From positions 62,001 through 126,000 of the forward strand of contig CAZWHA010000001.1 of NCBI GenBank assembly GCA_964633435.1: 64,000 nucleotides of DNA. The letters run 5' to 3'. This document shows positions 16,067 to 26,108 of the stretch, one piece after another. Every line of letters starts with the position of its first letter. Within the stretch, counting starts at the first letter, position 1. The translations under genes and the position numbers were made by a program. The stretch is from GCA-016699895 sp964633435 (GTDB taxonomy: Bacteria > Patescibacteriota > Saccharimonadia > Saccharimonadales > Saccharimonadaceae). The notes beneath the pieces are model-generated. The model was given only the letters and a program-made list of their open reading frames with translations, was not told the origin of the DNA and made no database searches.

Positions 16067-18969
16067 GATTTATCCTTCATTGATTCATAAATCTCTTTTA
16101 ATTTGGGCCGTAGTTCCGGCAAAAATCGACCTTTGGCTGGACAGATCTTGGGACTACACGACGCGCAAGCGCTCGGACGGCTAGAGCCATTCGACAAATC
16201 AACATGAACGTGATATCCGTTGGCGTTCACCACACCGATGCCAATCGTGTCGCCTTTTTTCACCGCCTGTCCCCTGCTGACTTTCATTTTGTCAACATGC
16301 AGTGCCGCATAATTCAACCCATCCGAACCGTGAATGATAACTGTTCGCCCATAACCCGCCAAACCTTGTTTTGCCGTCGTCACTTTGCCGTCGTGCATTG
16401 CTATGACCGGGACTGTTTTCGCTAATTTGGTGCCATTTTTCATGTTAATCATAATGTCGAGTGCGTAATAATAGGTACAGGTGTTCTCGTGATACGTATG
16501 TGTCCAGGCCGAACCGGACGTGGTAATGTCACCATATTTTATGGCTAGCGGAAACGCAATATCGCCAATGGACGCGACATCGCCACTACTATCACCATCG
16601 CTGCCACAATTAGCCAGGCCACCGCCACCACCCGGCGCGTTGTCTTTGAAATCGTTAAAGGCCTTGGCGGCGGCCTCTCGACGATTCGGATAGGCGTCAT
16701 GAATGCCAGGAATTTCATAATGGCGAGCCACAATATCAGCTGCGTCCATGGCTCCATCGGGGGTTAAATCACTAATATTCTTTAACCCTTTGTCGACAGT
16801 TTTCGATGATTTGGGATCGCCGTTCATAACCGCGCCTTTGTAGCCATGCTCCAGCTCATACACAATAAACTCCAGCTGGGTCCTGAAATCTTTCCAGGTG
16901 ATTTCTGCGCCACCTTTATTATTTTTCTTGCGCTCGGCTTCTTTTTCCTTGGCGAACGTGTCTAGTGCCGTCTTTCTGCCATCCAGCCACTGCGCTATAC
17001 CGCTCGCCCCAATACTGTTCACCGAGTCCGGTTTTAGATCGTAGCTGCCGCCAGCTGTTTCGATCATCAGGTTACCGACGATGCCCGCCGCCTGGGCCGC
17101 ATTCAGGGGTTTACCGTCGTTCGATTCTACACTGGTCGTGACAAAGAACGAAAAAGCTTGTTCGGCCAGCGTTTCGCCAGACAGGCTTGAATCGCCAGAC
17201 GGGCCTGCCGCACAAATACAGGGGTTAACATTGTAATATTTGCTGCCTGAATCGAGCACTTGTTTCTGATCGCCACCACACTCCCCACTACTGCCGCCCG
17301 AGCCAAAGGTGGCTTTGACGGGTCTATGATCAGAACCACAGGTGTCTTTCGATGTGCAATCGAGCGTTTCGTAACTGCTGGGCGCACCGATATTTTTATA
17401 ATAAATGAAATCAATCGAGTGTTTCCAATCCGACGAGTCACCGATGGTAGCCTTGTTTCTAATGGCTTGTTGAGCAGTTTCGATGGAATTTTTATATCCA
17501 GCACTTATCAAATATTCGTAGATATTATTGCTACTGCCGTTCCGATCAATCATCGCCGAGTTAAAGTCGCCAATCACGAACATCGGTCCGCTGTAATTCG
17601 CCGCAAAGCTCTTGCTGAGCGCGGTTTTGACTATATTGAGACGGACATTGTTACATTTCGTACCTTTTGAAACAGGTGGGTGAAAGTTAACGACCAGGAA
17701 TTCCTGTCCATTCGAGTTGATAGTAAATTTCGCATAATGAGCAGCCGGATCACCTCCTTCGCATCCCTCGCGGCTAACGATACCCTTTTGGTAGTCATTT
17801 TTTACCAGGGTAACAACACTGCTATCGTACAATATTATTAACTGTTGATCGCCGGGTCCGATAGCCTTCCAGCTCCCGCCCAGGGCATCGAGGATCTGGT
17901 TTTTGCCACCCGGTGCATCTCGGTATTCCTGTAATCCCACGATATTCATACCCATGCTCTTGATATTTTTTACGATGTAATCGACATGTTTACTACTAAA
18001 GCCTTTGCTGTTATCACCAGGATAAAACTTGCCAGGACCATCATCGTGATGATACCAGCCCAGAACGTTATATGACCCAATCGTCAGATTGATGCCGCTG
18101 TCCTCGTCGGCTGTCTTGCCATTAGACAATTTATTCTTTATTTTGTCGATCGTCGACTGTGAAATACCCAAACCACCACCCGTATCGGCCGGCTGAGCCA
18201 TGAGGTATTTCAACACCGTAGCGCGTGACGGCATGCCGTCGGCACCAGTCATACTTTTGTTCACTTGTTGCAATGCGGCCTCTAGCCACGAGGCATCGAC
18301 CTTTTTACCGCTCGGCAGATCATTGTTGCTTTTCATATAGTCGGCTTTGATAGTGTTATAATCAGCGCCCACAATATACAGCACCATGGCCGCTATCCAA
18401 CCAGTCCGGTCCTTGCCATAGGTACAATGGAACAATATTGGGCCATCGCTGTCGGCGATGGTTTCTAGCGCTTTGCCCAGATTAGTGCGGCTGGTTTTAC
18501 CGGACGGTACACCGTTTTTCTCGTTAACTTTTTCCTTGCCGGCAAAAGTATTGGCATAGCCACTGACCGAACCGACACCTTTAACCGGCGTCGAAACTTT
18601 TCTGACATTACTGAGATTGGGATCTGGACAATCTTTCCATTCCTGGGGATTATCTGTACCATGATCACGTAAATCGATAATCGCCCCACCCTCTAGCGCG
18701 CCAGCCAATTTTGTCTGATCGGCGGCGGGCAGCTGTTTGTTCGTCTTTTTATTGCCGTCTCTCTGGCACAGCTGAGACGAACGATATAGTAAACCTGCCT
18801 TGACATAGCCGCTACTCGACATATCGCGAAAATTAAAAATGCTCGACAGCGCCGTGATCGGCGTTGGTGCAGCACTAGATTGCGCCGCAAACAGGATGTT
18901 AGCCGCAAACGACAGCAGCAATACTACTACCATGTTCCACAGGCCGAATCGTTGCGCCGCACGTTTCAT
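16063..18969 (-). CDS. Secreted four-domain protein: tyrosine phosphatase, EEP nuclease, tail-lysozyme-like, M23 peptidase
   Basis: A 968-residue exported protein. Signal peptide about 1-34. Residues about 40-280 form a tyrosine/phosphoinositide phosphatase of the NFRD...HCTYGKDRTG type (Cys182, Arg188 of CX5R). Residues about 293-556 are an endonuclease/exonuclease/phosphatase domain with SYNVLGW, LQEYRD (Glu348), NFHPP, GDFN and SDHRP. About 595-780 resembles phage-tail lysozymes (VGNLMIETAG, Glu637, then GASGIAQW). About 805-950 is an M23 metallopeptidase with HxxxxxxxxD-like entry and HVH (His920, His922). TAAAAT lies 6 nt before the ATG, without a ribosome-binding site. It heads an operon with two anchored proteins and lies beside the T4SS-like locus. 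An attack or DNA-uptake role is inference. Confidence 0.85.
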   Translation of the reverse strand: MKRAAQRFGLWNMVVVLLLSFAANILFAAQSSAAPTPITALSSIFNFRDMSSSGYVKAGLLYRSSQLCQRDGNKKTNKQLPAADQTKLAGALEGGAIIDLRDHGTDNPQEWKDCPDPNLSNVRKVSTPVKGVGSVSGYANTFAGKEKVNEKNGVPSGKTSRTNLGKALETIADSDGPILFHCTYGKDRTGWIAAMVLYIVGADYNTIKADYMKSNNDLPSGKKVDASWLEAALQQVNKSMTGADGMPSRATVLKYLMAQPADTGGGLGISQSTIDKIKNKLSNGKTADEDSGINLTIGSYNVLGWYHHDDGPGKFYPGDNSKGFSSKHVDYIVKNIKSMGMNIVGLQEYRDAPGGKNQILDALGGSWKAIGPGDQQLIILYDSSVVTLVKNDYQKGIVSREGCEGGDPAAHYAKFTINSNGQEFLVVNFHPPVSKGTKCNNVRLNIVKTALSKSFAANYSGPMFVIGDFNSAMIDRNGSSNNIYEYLISAGYKNSIETAQQAIRNKATIGDSSDWKHSIDFIYYKNIGAPSSYETLDCTSKDTCGSDHRPVKATFGSGGSSGECGGDQKQVLDSGSKYYNVNPCICAAGPSGDSSLSGETLAEQAFSFFVTTSVESNDGKPLNAAQAAGIVGNLMIETAGGSYDLKPDSVNSIGASGIAQWLDGRKTALDTFAKEKEAERKKNNKGGAEITWKDFRTQLEFIVYELEHGYKGAVMNGDPKSSKTVDKGLKNISDLTPDGAMDAADIVARHYEIPGIHDAYPNRREAAAKAFNDFKDNAPGGGGGLANCGSDGDSSGDVASIGDIAFPLAIKYGDITTSGSAWTHTYHENTCTYYYALDIMINMKNGTKLAKTVPVIAMHDGKVTTAKQGLAGYGRTVIIHGSDGLNYAALHVDKMKVSRGQAVKKGDTIGIGVVNANGYHVHVDLSNGSSRPSACASCSPKICPAKGRFLPELRPKLKEIYESMKDKS

Positions 18970-19050
18970 GCGTCTATTTTACCATAACAATTATGCAACG
19001 TCGCCGAAAACCACTTGCATTTTATAGCAAAGTATGCTACTATAAACCGT

Positions 19051-20745
19051 ATGAGTCACGAAAACCAAAATAGCACTAAAAATCCAGAGATAGTCAAACA
19101 ATTACCCGGGGGAGCTAAAGAGGTGGCCGATGAAGCCCTGGACATGACAACTGGCGACTCGACAGATCGCACCGTACAGCTACAGAACGAGGTTGAGGCG
19201 TTTCTCGCCGACTCTGACTTCTCGTACGAAAAGTATGGTTTTCAAAGTCCAACTGAGATTATCGAACGGAACGGCAACAATCCCCGCCAGGCTCGAGCCT
19301 TTATTCAGTCTCGACGTGCTAATCCGGAAACTCCCGCTGCTGTTAAATTGGCTGACGAGCGGTATCTGCGTGCAGCAAATAACAAGGCGCGAAACAGTGC
19401 TGCGAGCAACGAATACTTACAAACTCTGCTGAATGCTGCGTCCGAAACTGTACAGGAGGCGTCACTAAACCCTGTTGTCGAACCCGACAACAATAGCAGT
19501 ATCCCATTAGAGACCCCCGACGAACCCCAGTCGGAAATCACAGCAACGCCCGACGTCGATACCGACGACGACTCGTCGACCGTTCCAGCTGTCAGACTGA
19601 GGCCCGTCACTAACGCTAGCACTGGCTCTCAACAACCGAACCAACCGGCAACTACTAACACTTCCCCATCGGGCAACACGCAGCCAAATTCATCGACCCC
19701 AGATGCACCGGCACCAGCAGTGCGCCTCCGACCAGTTGATCAACCAAATACCCCGGAACGGTCAGGGATGAAAATCGATGTAAACAAAGTGGCGAAGTTA
19801 AAAGCTGAATTGCTCAATGTGGAAAGAGAGCTAAAAAGGCTCAATAACGAAATTTCTCTGGCGGAAAACGACTCCGATGTAAGCCCTAATGATGTATTGA
19901 CGGCAGAACGCAAGTCTAGAGTTGAGGCACTAAATGCCCGACGAGACAAATTGCGCTACCAGATCGGAGAAGCTGAATTAACCCCAGAAACAGCTCAGCA
20001 AACTGATGAGTTGGCTAAAAACTTATTCGACGACGCTCTAACAAAGGAGGCTTCCGCCCGACAAGAGCAAATAGCGGCGCTCCTGACCGTCCAACCATCC
20101 GCCCGACAAGAGCGCCGACAGCAGCGACGAGAAAATCTGGATCAGCTTAGAAGTGACCGTGAATCTCTAGCTGAATACATGAAGTCTCATGAACTACCTG
20201 ACGAATATAAGAAACTACCAGGTCTGTTATCAAACTATGCCCGTCAAGTTGGTGCCGAAAAGTTATCTCGACTATCTCATATGTCGTTTCTATTGGAGCG
20301 CAAGTGGCGCAATCATCCAATTCACTCCGATCTGGACGAAGAAGAGCGGCGCAAAGCCCTCGACGAGATACTTTTTGCCGAAGACGGCATGTTGCTAAAG
20401 CTATTTACAGCTAACAGCATTGACTACGATAAATTAACACCCGGCACTCTACACGATATCCTGTTCGCAGCGAATACAAAAAATGTCCTGCGAGCCTCTC
20501 GATCAGCCAGCATGGGACGAGTAGTATGCGAAGCGTCCAATATGGTTAGCATCGGGTTCGATCTGACCGCTACTGGCCTTGCGGCTGGCTCAAACTTTAT
20601 CGTGCCATTTGCCGATGGTCTTTACTACGGTCATCGAGGTCGTAGCCAACGCAGTGCTATTGCCCATTTAGACAGAGCCGCTGCCAAGAAATATCGCTCT
20701 CTGGAAACGCAACAAGAAGCCGAGGAGGAAGTAGCCCTCCCCTAA
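19051..20745 (+). CDS. Large cytoplasmic coiled-coil protein beside T4SS genes
   Basis: Unrecognised, 564 residues from MSHENQ. The N-terminal 100 residues are mixed helical; a Pro/Thr/Asn-rich linker (about 130-240) contains the motif PAVRLRPV twice; a coiled coil follows (KLKAELLNVERELKRLNNE onward) and a C-terminal helical domain of about 200 residues ends in a charged tail. No signal peptide. I use the inner ATG because TACTAT lies 7 nt upstream of it and no ribosome-binding site exists for the longer form. It converges on virB6 and may be a secretion substrate or cytoplasmic adaptor; this is only positional inference. Confidence 0.65.
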   Translation: MSHENQNSTKNPEIVKQLPGGAKEVADEALDMTTGDSTDRTVQLQNEVEAFLADSDFSYEKYGFQSPTEIIERNGNNPRQARAFIQSRRANPETPAAVKLADERYLRAANNKARNSAASNEYLQTLLNAASETVQEASLNPVVEPDNNSSIPLETPDEPQSEITATPDVDTDDDSSTVPAVRLRPVTNASTGSQQPNQPATTNTSPSGNTQPNSSTPDAPAPAVRLRPVDQPNTPERSGMKIDVNKVAKLKAELLNVERELKRLNNEISLAENDSDVSPNDVLTAERKSRVEALNARRDKLRYQIGEAELTPETAQQTDELAKNLFDDALTKEASARQEQIAALLTVQPSARQERRQQRRENLDQLRSDRESLAEYMKSHELPDEYKKLPGLLSNYARQVGAEKLSRLSHMSFLLERKWRNHPIHSDLDEEERRKALDEILFAEDGMLLKLFTANSIDYDKLTPGTLHDILFAANTKNVLRASRSASMGRVVCEASNMVSIGFDLTATGLAAGSNFIVPFADGLYYGHRGRSQRSAIAHLDRAAAKKYRSLETQQEAEEEVALP

Positions 20746-20768
20746 GCACTCATTAGCTCGACATTTAC

Positions 20769-23700
20769 CTAGACATTAACAGGGTTCGGTGGTGCTGGTG
20801 GCCTGGTCATGGCTGCATTGACGGTATCTGCATCCGCTCCAGTGCTTGCGAATAACGTGTTTATGTCTGCATCGCTTATATTATTAGCCCTCAATATCTC
20901 CCGATATTCAGCACCCACAGCAGCGACGTAACGTGCGGCGCCAGGTTGTTTAAATTGTTCACGAATTGCACTGGTCAAGTTATTAAGGCTATTTGTCGCG
21001 TCGGTGTCACCGCCAGCTGCGAGGGCTTGAACCTCAGACAATCCAGAGACCGCATCTCCCCAAAATGCCGCCTTGGCATATCGATCCATAGTCCCAGCCT
21101 CGAGCGGATTTTTAGTAATAGTGATTAACTGCTGGCCAAAACTATCAGATGTAGTGCCCGAGCCAAGATCGGCGTTGAGGGCTCCCTGGACCAAAAAGTC
21201 TTTGTTGCCAGATTGAATAACCATGCTCGCTGCAGCTTTCTGCAAAGCTGGGTCGTCAAAAATCTTTCCTGTTGCTAGCGCATTACGAATAGCTGCAACT
21301 TCTGGAGTACTGCCACCGGCTGCTTGTTGGAAAACGACTAAGCGTTCATTGTCGGTCATAGTAGCCCAACTTAGCTCACGTTCTACCCCGTTCATAGAAA
21401 CCGTTACTTTGTAATCTTTGTCTGTAACCAAGTTCTTTGCCATGTCATTGCGAAAGTCAACTGCCTGATCGAAAGTTCCTTTCTTGCTGTCGCCCAATGT
21501 AGACGCGTCACCCAGCAAAGAGGCGAAATCGCTACGTTCCTCACTACTGGCTTTATTGCCAATGGCAGAGGCTTGGTTCAATGCTCGCTGCATTCTACTG
21601 GCTTGTTCTGCCTGTGATACACTACTATTAGCTCCTGCGTAGCGCTGGCGAAAAGCAGTATCTTCTGACAGTCGACGAGCCAGTTCGCCCTGCTCGACTT
21701 TCTTTGTCTCAGCCTCCCGGTTGGCCTTGCTAAAGCGCATGTTTGACGCCAAAAAAGCTGCATTGCGCACGGCAGATCGCCGTCCATACACCCTGCGGGC
21801 CGTACCGGCCTCCGTACGCGCTGAGCGAAGCTTCGCTTCGTCCCTGTCATCATCCCATCCTCTAACGGTACCTGCACTAAATGCAGCTTGTTTAGCAGAC
21901 AGGTCACTCTCTGCTTGCTGATCCTCAGCAGATAATGTTTCACCTCTAGCAATTCTAGTCTGCAATCCATTTAGTCTGGCCTGTTCGGCATTAGTCCAAG
22001 AACTTGCCTTTTCTGTCTCTAGTTCAGCTAGTTGCTTCTCCTTTTCTTGCATGTCACTATGCGCTGCTGCAGCGTTACCGGCTACGCGATTTTTGTAACC
22101 AGTTGCCGCTCTGTCTCGTAGGTAGGCATTGGACTTCTTATTCAGATTCTTTAACGCATTGCCGCCGAGTACGCCGACGCCTTTTTCTGTCATGCCCACC
22201 ATCTTGCCCATCAGGCCACTAGTTGATTTGAATAGTGGCAGAATAATTGCTAATGGGGCTATCGTACACAGCGCCGATAGCAGCCAACCAATGCCCTGGG
22301 TCTGCGCCACAATATTGCTCACCAAACGACAGGCCGCCCAGGCCGCCATAAATGCCGGATAGACAATGAGTAACTGAATAAAGGTATCACGCCACTTTTT
22401 AAACCACTTTTCAGTATTGGGCAGCATCATCGCCACGATCGCCAGTGGCGAGACGATGACCAACATGGTCAGTACTACCGACCGGAGCGCGATGGAAAAC
22501 AGTATTGTGACCAGACCAATCAGCACCGCCGACCACGCCAAGAGCGCGATCAACAACATAGCACCAAGCTGCGTCAAACCATCGAACAGCCTCGCAAACA
22601 TTCCGGCCCCGCTCATATCAATCCCTGTCATCTGGTTCAGAATCAGGTTATTAAGGCCAACACCGGCAATATTAGACAGATCCGCCAACGCCGCACACAG
22701 ATAGAACGATAGGTTAACACCAACAGCCGCTACGACTAGGCGCGGAAAGATCTTTTTAATACCGTAGTTACTAATGCCGGTCGAGGTCGCCGTTGAATAG
22801 ATAATGATCATAAACACAATCGCAAAGGCGATATTGGCAATACCCAGCATCGAGTTCCAAACGGCTTTGATCGTTACCGCACCATTACCATCGGCTAACA
22901 TCGACCATTGCAGACCACTAGTGATGAGCGTTATGATGCCATCAATGGCCGCTGTCATCCAGGTGAGCCCTGGACAGACCAACCAGCCAAAGCCCTGCGT
23001 GTCGGCTGTGTAGCAGGTATTTTGATCCGCCGTATCATCAGGACTAGGGTTTGTCGTATCATCATTTCCAACATCCAGCCCTTGGCCATCTTTGCAGGCA
23101 GTCTGCAATTCGCTCGCTGAATTATCGCTGGTTTTCTCGGCATAGGTCGTCGGACAATATTCGGCATTGCTCTGGTTCTGGGCACCCTTGACGCAGGCGT
23201 CGCGCAGCTCGGTGCCCTTTTTGTTTTCAGGCTTGTACTTGGCATTACACAGTGCCGTGATCGTTTCTTCCATGGTTTTCGACCCGACCGCGTTAAAGAA
23301 CGCTTGGGCGGCAGCACTTGGTTTGCCGCCATTATCCTTTAGCTTTTGCAGGCCCACTGCCCCCGATTGCCCGGTTTTGGCATACCAAGTTTCTGTGTAA
23401 TGCATGTTTCGGCTGGCGTCATAGGTCCAGATGGTGATCGGTTCGGTATACGACGATGACTGCGTGGCGCTGAGTACCGAGCCCTGAGCGGCATTAGCGG
23501 ATGTCTGACCATACAAATCATAGGCATACCAGAGCGCCTCATCGTTCAGTGTGCCTTTCTTGGCTGCGGCATAATTATTAATGGCCTCTTTGCCTTTGTA
23601 GGACAACGTTATATTGTTTTTAGCGGCCGCTGGAAAATCGTTGATGTTTTTGCTGATCTGATCAAAGGCTCCAGCCGGAAAAGAATCATTCCCTGAATAG

Positions 23701-24233
23701 TACCAGGTAGCATTGCTAGGTAGACAGCCATAATTGCCGTCCTTGTACTGCGACTGCATGAAGCCCATTTTACAGAGGATGCCGCCGCCATTATCAGTAG
23801 TTAATTTGCTAAAAGCCCCTTTGATAGTAGTGGCATTACAGCCTGGTATATTATTTTCATAATAACCATTACCATCGCCTGTAAAAGTATATCTGGTTTC
23901 ATAGAGAGCCACTCCGCCGCTGTTATTAATCGTCAGACCGGCGCTACCGTCCCCATTTAACAAAGCACGCGTCCGTTCGGTGCCAGTGCTAGTGCTCCAT
24001 TTGAAATCAATAATGTCCTTGCCGTTGACAGCTTCGTAACTACCCCAAGAGTCAAGGCAAGCGTGCAGAAACCTGGCCGACAGCGTGGCCTCGATCTGGC
24101 CATTCTGCAAAATATTAGATTGCCCCGCGGCATAGGCAGTACGCGTCAAGATTAGAGGTGATAGCGTCGTCAGCACCAGACTGAAAACCGCCGTCAGTAC
24201 GACAATACGCTTCCCCCACCTACGAGATTTCAT
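20769..24233 (-). CDS. virB6: VirB6/TrbL-like T4SS inner-membrane protein
   Basis: Forms the membrane channel part of type IV secretion systems. About 1154 residues: signal-type first helix, a Cys-containing extracellular domain of about 390 residues, a block of about eight membrane helices (about 405-700) with the IANIAFAIVFMIIIY and VSPLAIVAMMLPNTEKWFKKWRD segments typical of the family, then a long charged cytoplasmic C-terminus with coiled-coil potential. TATGAT lies 6 nt before the chosen ATG (MKSRRWGKR); the longer frame adds 14 residues that lack export character. It follows virB4 by a few bases. The large N-terminal ectodomain is an extended form compared with proteobacterial VirB6. 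Confidence 0.82.
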   Translation of the reverse strand: MKSRRWGKRIVVLTAVFSLVLTTLSPLILTRTAYAAGQSNILQNGQIEATLSARFLHACLDSWGSYEAVNGKDIIDFKWSTSTGTERTRALLNGDGSAGLTINNSGGVALYETRYTFTGDGNGYYENNIPGCNATTIKGAFSKLTTDNGGGILCKMGFMQSQYKDGNYGCLPSNATWYYSGNDSFPAGAFDQISKNINDFPAAAKNNITLSYKGKEAINNYAAAKKGTLNDEALWYAYDLYGQTSANAAQGSVLSATQSSSYTEPITIWTYDASRNMHYTETWYAKTGQSGAVGLQKLKDNGGKPSAAAQAFFNAVGSKTMEETITALCNAKYKPENKKGTELRDACVKGAQNQSNAEYCPTTYAEKTSDNSASELQTACKDGQGLDVGNDDTTNPSPDDTADQNTCYTADTQGFGWLVCPGLTWMTAAIDGIITLITSGLQWSMLADGNGAVTIKAVWNSMLGIANIAFAIVFMIIIYSTATSTGISNYGIKKIFPRLVVAAVGVNLSFYLCAALADLSNIAGVGLNNLILNQMTGIDMSGAGMFARLFDGLTQLGAMLLIALLAWSAVLIGLVTILFSIALRSVVLTMLVIVSPLAIVAMMLPNTEKWFKKWRDTFIQLLIVYPAFMAAWAACRLVSNIVAQTQGIGWLLSALCTIAPLAIILPLFKSTSGLMGKMVGMTEKGVGVLGGNALKNLNKKSNAYLRDRAATGYKNRVAGNAAAAHSDMQEKEKQLAELETEKASSWTNAEQARLNGLQTRIARGETLSAEDQQAESDLSAKQAAFSAGTVRGWDDDRDEAKLRSARTEAGTARRVYGRRSAVRNAAFLASNMRFSKANREAETKKVEQGELARRLSEDTAFRQRYAGANSSVSQAEQASRMQRALNQASAIGNKASSEERSDFASLLGDASTLGDSKKGTFDQAVDFRNDMAKNLVTDKDYKVTVSMNGVERELSWATMTDNERLVVFQQAAGGSTPEVAAIRNALATGKIFDDPALQKAAASMVIQSGNKDFLVQGALNADLGSGTTSDSFGQQLITITKNPLEAGTMDRYAKAAFWGDAVSGLSEVQALAAGGDTDATNSLNNLTSAIREQFKQPGAARYVAAVGAEYREILRANNISDADINTLFASTGADADTVNAAMTRPPAPPNPVNV

Positions 24234-24278
24234 GATATTATCATAACCGATATAGAGATCTGGCGCAAGCTTCACGCA

Positions 24279-26108
24279 CTAACTATTATTCTGGGCGGCT
24301 CGTGGATTCGTCGTGATCAGGTCGGTTTCGGTTGGCGAAGCGATAATTTGAATATGGACATGGCTCTGCCCGGCAAAGAATAATCCCTGTCCAACCGGGA
24401 AACTGGCGAGGCGTTTTAGCTCTTCGTCGGTCAGTTTAAACACCTGACCTAGTACGTCGACCGCTGATGGTGACTGTTTTAATAGAATCTGCATCGAGGC
24501 GTTGGCCACAATCGCCCGGCCCATTTCCGAACCCATAAAGTCCTCGACGTCCTGCGTGATCGTGGTCAGCCCCAGATAATATTTACGAGCTCGCTTGGCC
24601 AGCGAGAACATAAAGTTCGCCGAATCTGGATATTTCATCAGCTGCCAGGCCTCGTCGACGATCAGCATGCGCTTGCGCTGGTCAGTGCGAACCTTGTTCC
24701 AGATGTGGCTGAGCGTAATGTACATCGCGATCGGCCGCAGCTCGTCCTCTAGATCGCGAATATTAAATACAACCATGCGATTATCAATCGCAACGTTAGA
24801 CTGCTGACTGAAAATACCGGCAAACGTTCCCGTGGTATATTGGCGCAACCGCTGTGCCAGTTCTGGACCATTGCCGCCCATATGAGCCAAGGTGTCGTAC
24901 AGATCAGCCATCACTGGCGGTGGTGAGTTATGAGTCAAAGGATCCGACGTGATGCCAACCCGAGCATAGGTGTCAATCAGCGCCTGGTCGAGGTCGGCCT
25001 CCTCTGACGGAGATAGCACATTCACAATATCGCCACTGGCTGCTACCTGACCCGAACCGAGCATTAATCGCAGTAGCCCATGGAGCGTCACTAGGTTGGC
25101 GCGCAGCGAATCGCCAGTTTCACCATCATCGCTATCAGTCACTTGCGGCAAGTCAAATGGATTAACCCGCGTATCACTGTTTAAACTGAGGTGAATATAG
25201 GAGCCACCGACTGCTTCACAGAGTTTTTGATACTCGTTTTCCGGGTCGATAATAATAATATCAGCCCCCATCATCATGGTACGCAGCGCTTCGAGCTTGA
25301 CCGTAAATGATTTACCGGCGCCAGATTTGGCAAACACCACCATATTGGCATTTTCCAAACTATACCGATCAAAGATCACCAGGCCATTATTATGCATGTT
25401 TACCCCATACAAAATGCCGTTATCCTGGGTCAGATCAGCACTGGTAAACGGAAAACTGGTCGAGATCGCACCCGTATTCATGTTGCGGCGAATCTTTAGA
25501 TCATCGATAAACTGCGGCATGGTTGAATTGAGGCCCTGCTCCTGCTGCGCGCTGGCGACCTTGGTCAAGACCATCTGCTGACCAAAAATCGTTTCGACCT
25601 TGTGCGTCACAAATTCCAGCTCGTCCTGCGAACCGGCATAAATCGTAAAATACAGCCCGAAACGATAGAATTTTTCGGCACCCATTTGCAGCTGATCACG
25701 CAGTTCCTCAGCATCCTGATAGGCCGCCTCGAGACCCGGATCACGGACCTTGCCATGTTCCGAATTGAGCTGCATATTAGCTTGCAGTTGAGTAACTTTT
25801 TTGCGCAGGTTGTTCATCACAATTTGCGTGTCAACTGGATAAATAAACATCGAAATGTCGAGGACTTCATCGAGGTTAATCATCTGTGACAACCAGCCCG
25901 TATAGAGCGCCCGTGGATAGCCATAGACATAAAACGTCTTACACCAACGAGTTCCCAGCATAAAGTGGCCTGTTTTGAATTCAATACTGGCCGGCGCAAT
26001 CAGATCACGCAGGGTGGTAATGCCCTTTTGAAATTCAGCCGCAACCTCAGCCTCTTCGCGCGCGCGCTGCTGAGCCGCCAGATCCTGATCAGATGGTTTT
26101 CGCGCCAT
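24279..26108 (-). CDS. virB4: VirB4-type T4SS ATPase
   Basis: Energises substrate or pilin handling at the cytoplasmic membrane. After a divergent N-terminal domain (1-230) the RecA-like ATPase shows Walker A KSGAGKSF at 261-268, IIIIDPENEY at about 284-293, and Walker B MLIVDEAW at 481-488, then TTITQDVEDF as in the VirB4/TraC family. Length 609 is shorter than proteobacterial VirB4 because part of the N-terminal region is a separate gene upstream, whose stop overlaps this start by one base. Order PrgI, N-domain protein, VirB4, VirB6 is that of Gram-positive-type and CPR systems. Confidence 0.92.
   Translation of the reverse strand: MARKPSDQDLAAQQRAREEAEVAAEFQKGITTLRDLIAPASIEFKTGHFMLGTRWCKTFYVYGYPRALYTGWLSQMINLDEVLDISMFIYPVDTQIVMNNLRKKVTQLQANMQLNSEHGKVRDPGLEAAYQDAEELRDQLQMGAEKFYRFGLYFTIYAGSQDELEFVTHKVETIFGQQMVLTKVASAQQEQGLNSTMPQFIDDLKIRRNMNTGAISTSFPFTSADLTQDNGILYGVNMHNNGLVIFDRYSLENANMVVFAKSGAGKSFTVKLEALRTMMMGADIIIIDPENEYQKLCEAVGGSYIHLSLNSDTRVNPFDLPQVTDSDDGETGDSLRANLVTLHGLLRLMLGSGQVAASGDIVNVLSPSEEADLDQALIDTYARVGITSDPLTHNSPPPVMADLYDTLAHMGGNGPELAQRLRQYTTGTFAGIFSQQSNVAIDNRMVVFNIRDLEDELRPIAMYITLSHIWNKVRTDQRKRMLIVDEAWQLMKYPDSANFMFSLAKRARKYYLGLTTITQDVEDFMGSEMGRAIVANASMQILLKQSPSAVDVLGQVFKLTDEELKRLASFPVGQGLFFAGQSHVHIQIIASPTETDLITTNPRAAQNNS

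Noticed and set aside
21822..21840. Palindrome-like GAGCGAAGCTTCGCTTC inside virB6
   Set aside because: Lies in the coding region of a charged segment (Glu-Ala-Lys-Leu-Arg codons) and needs no regulatory explanation.
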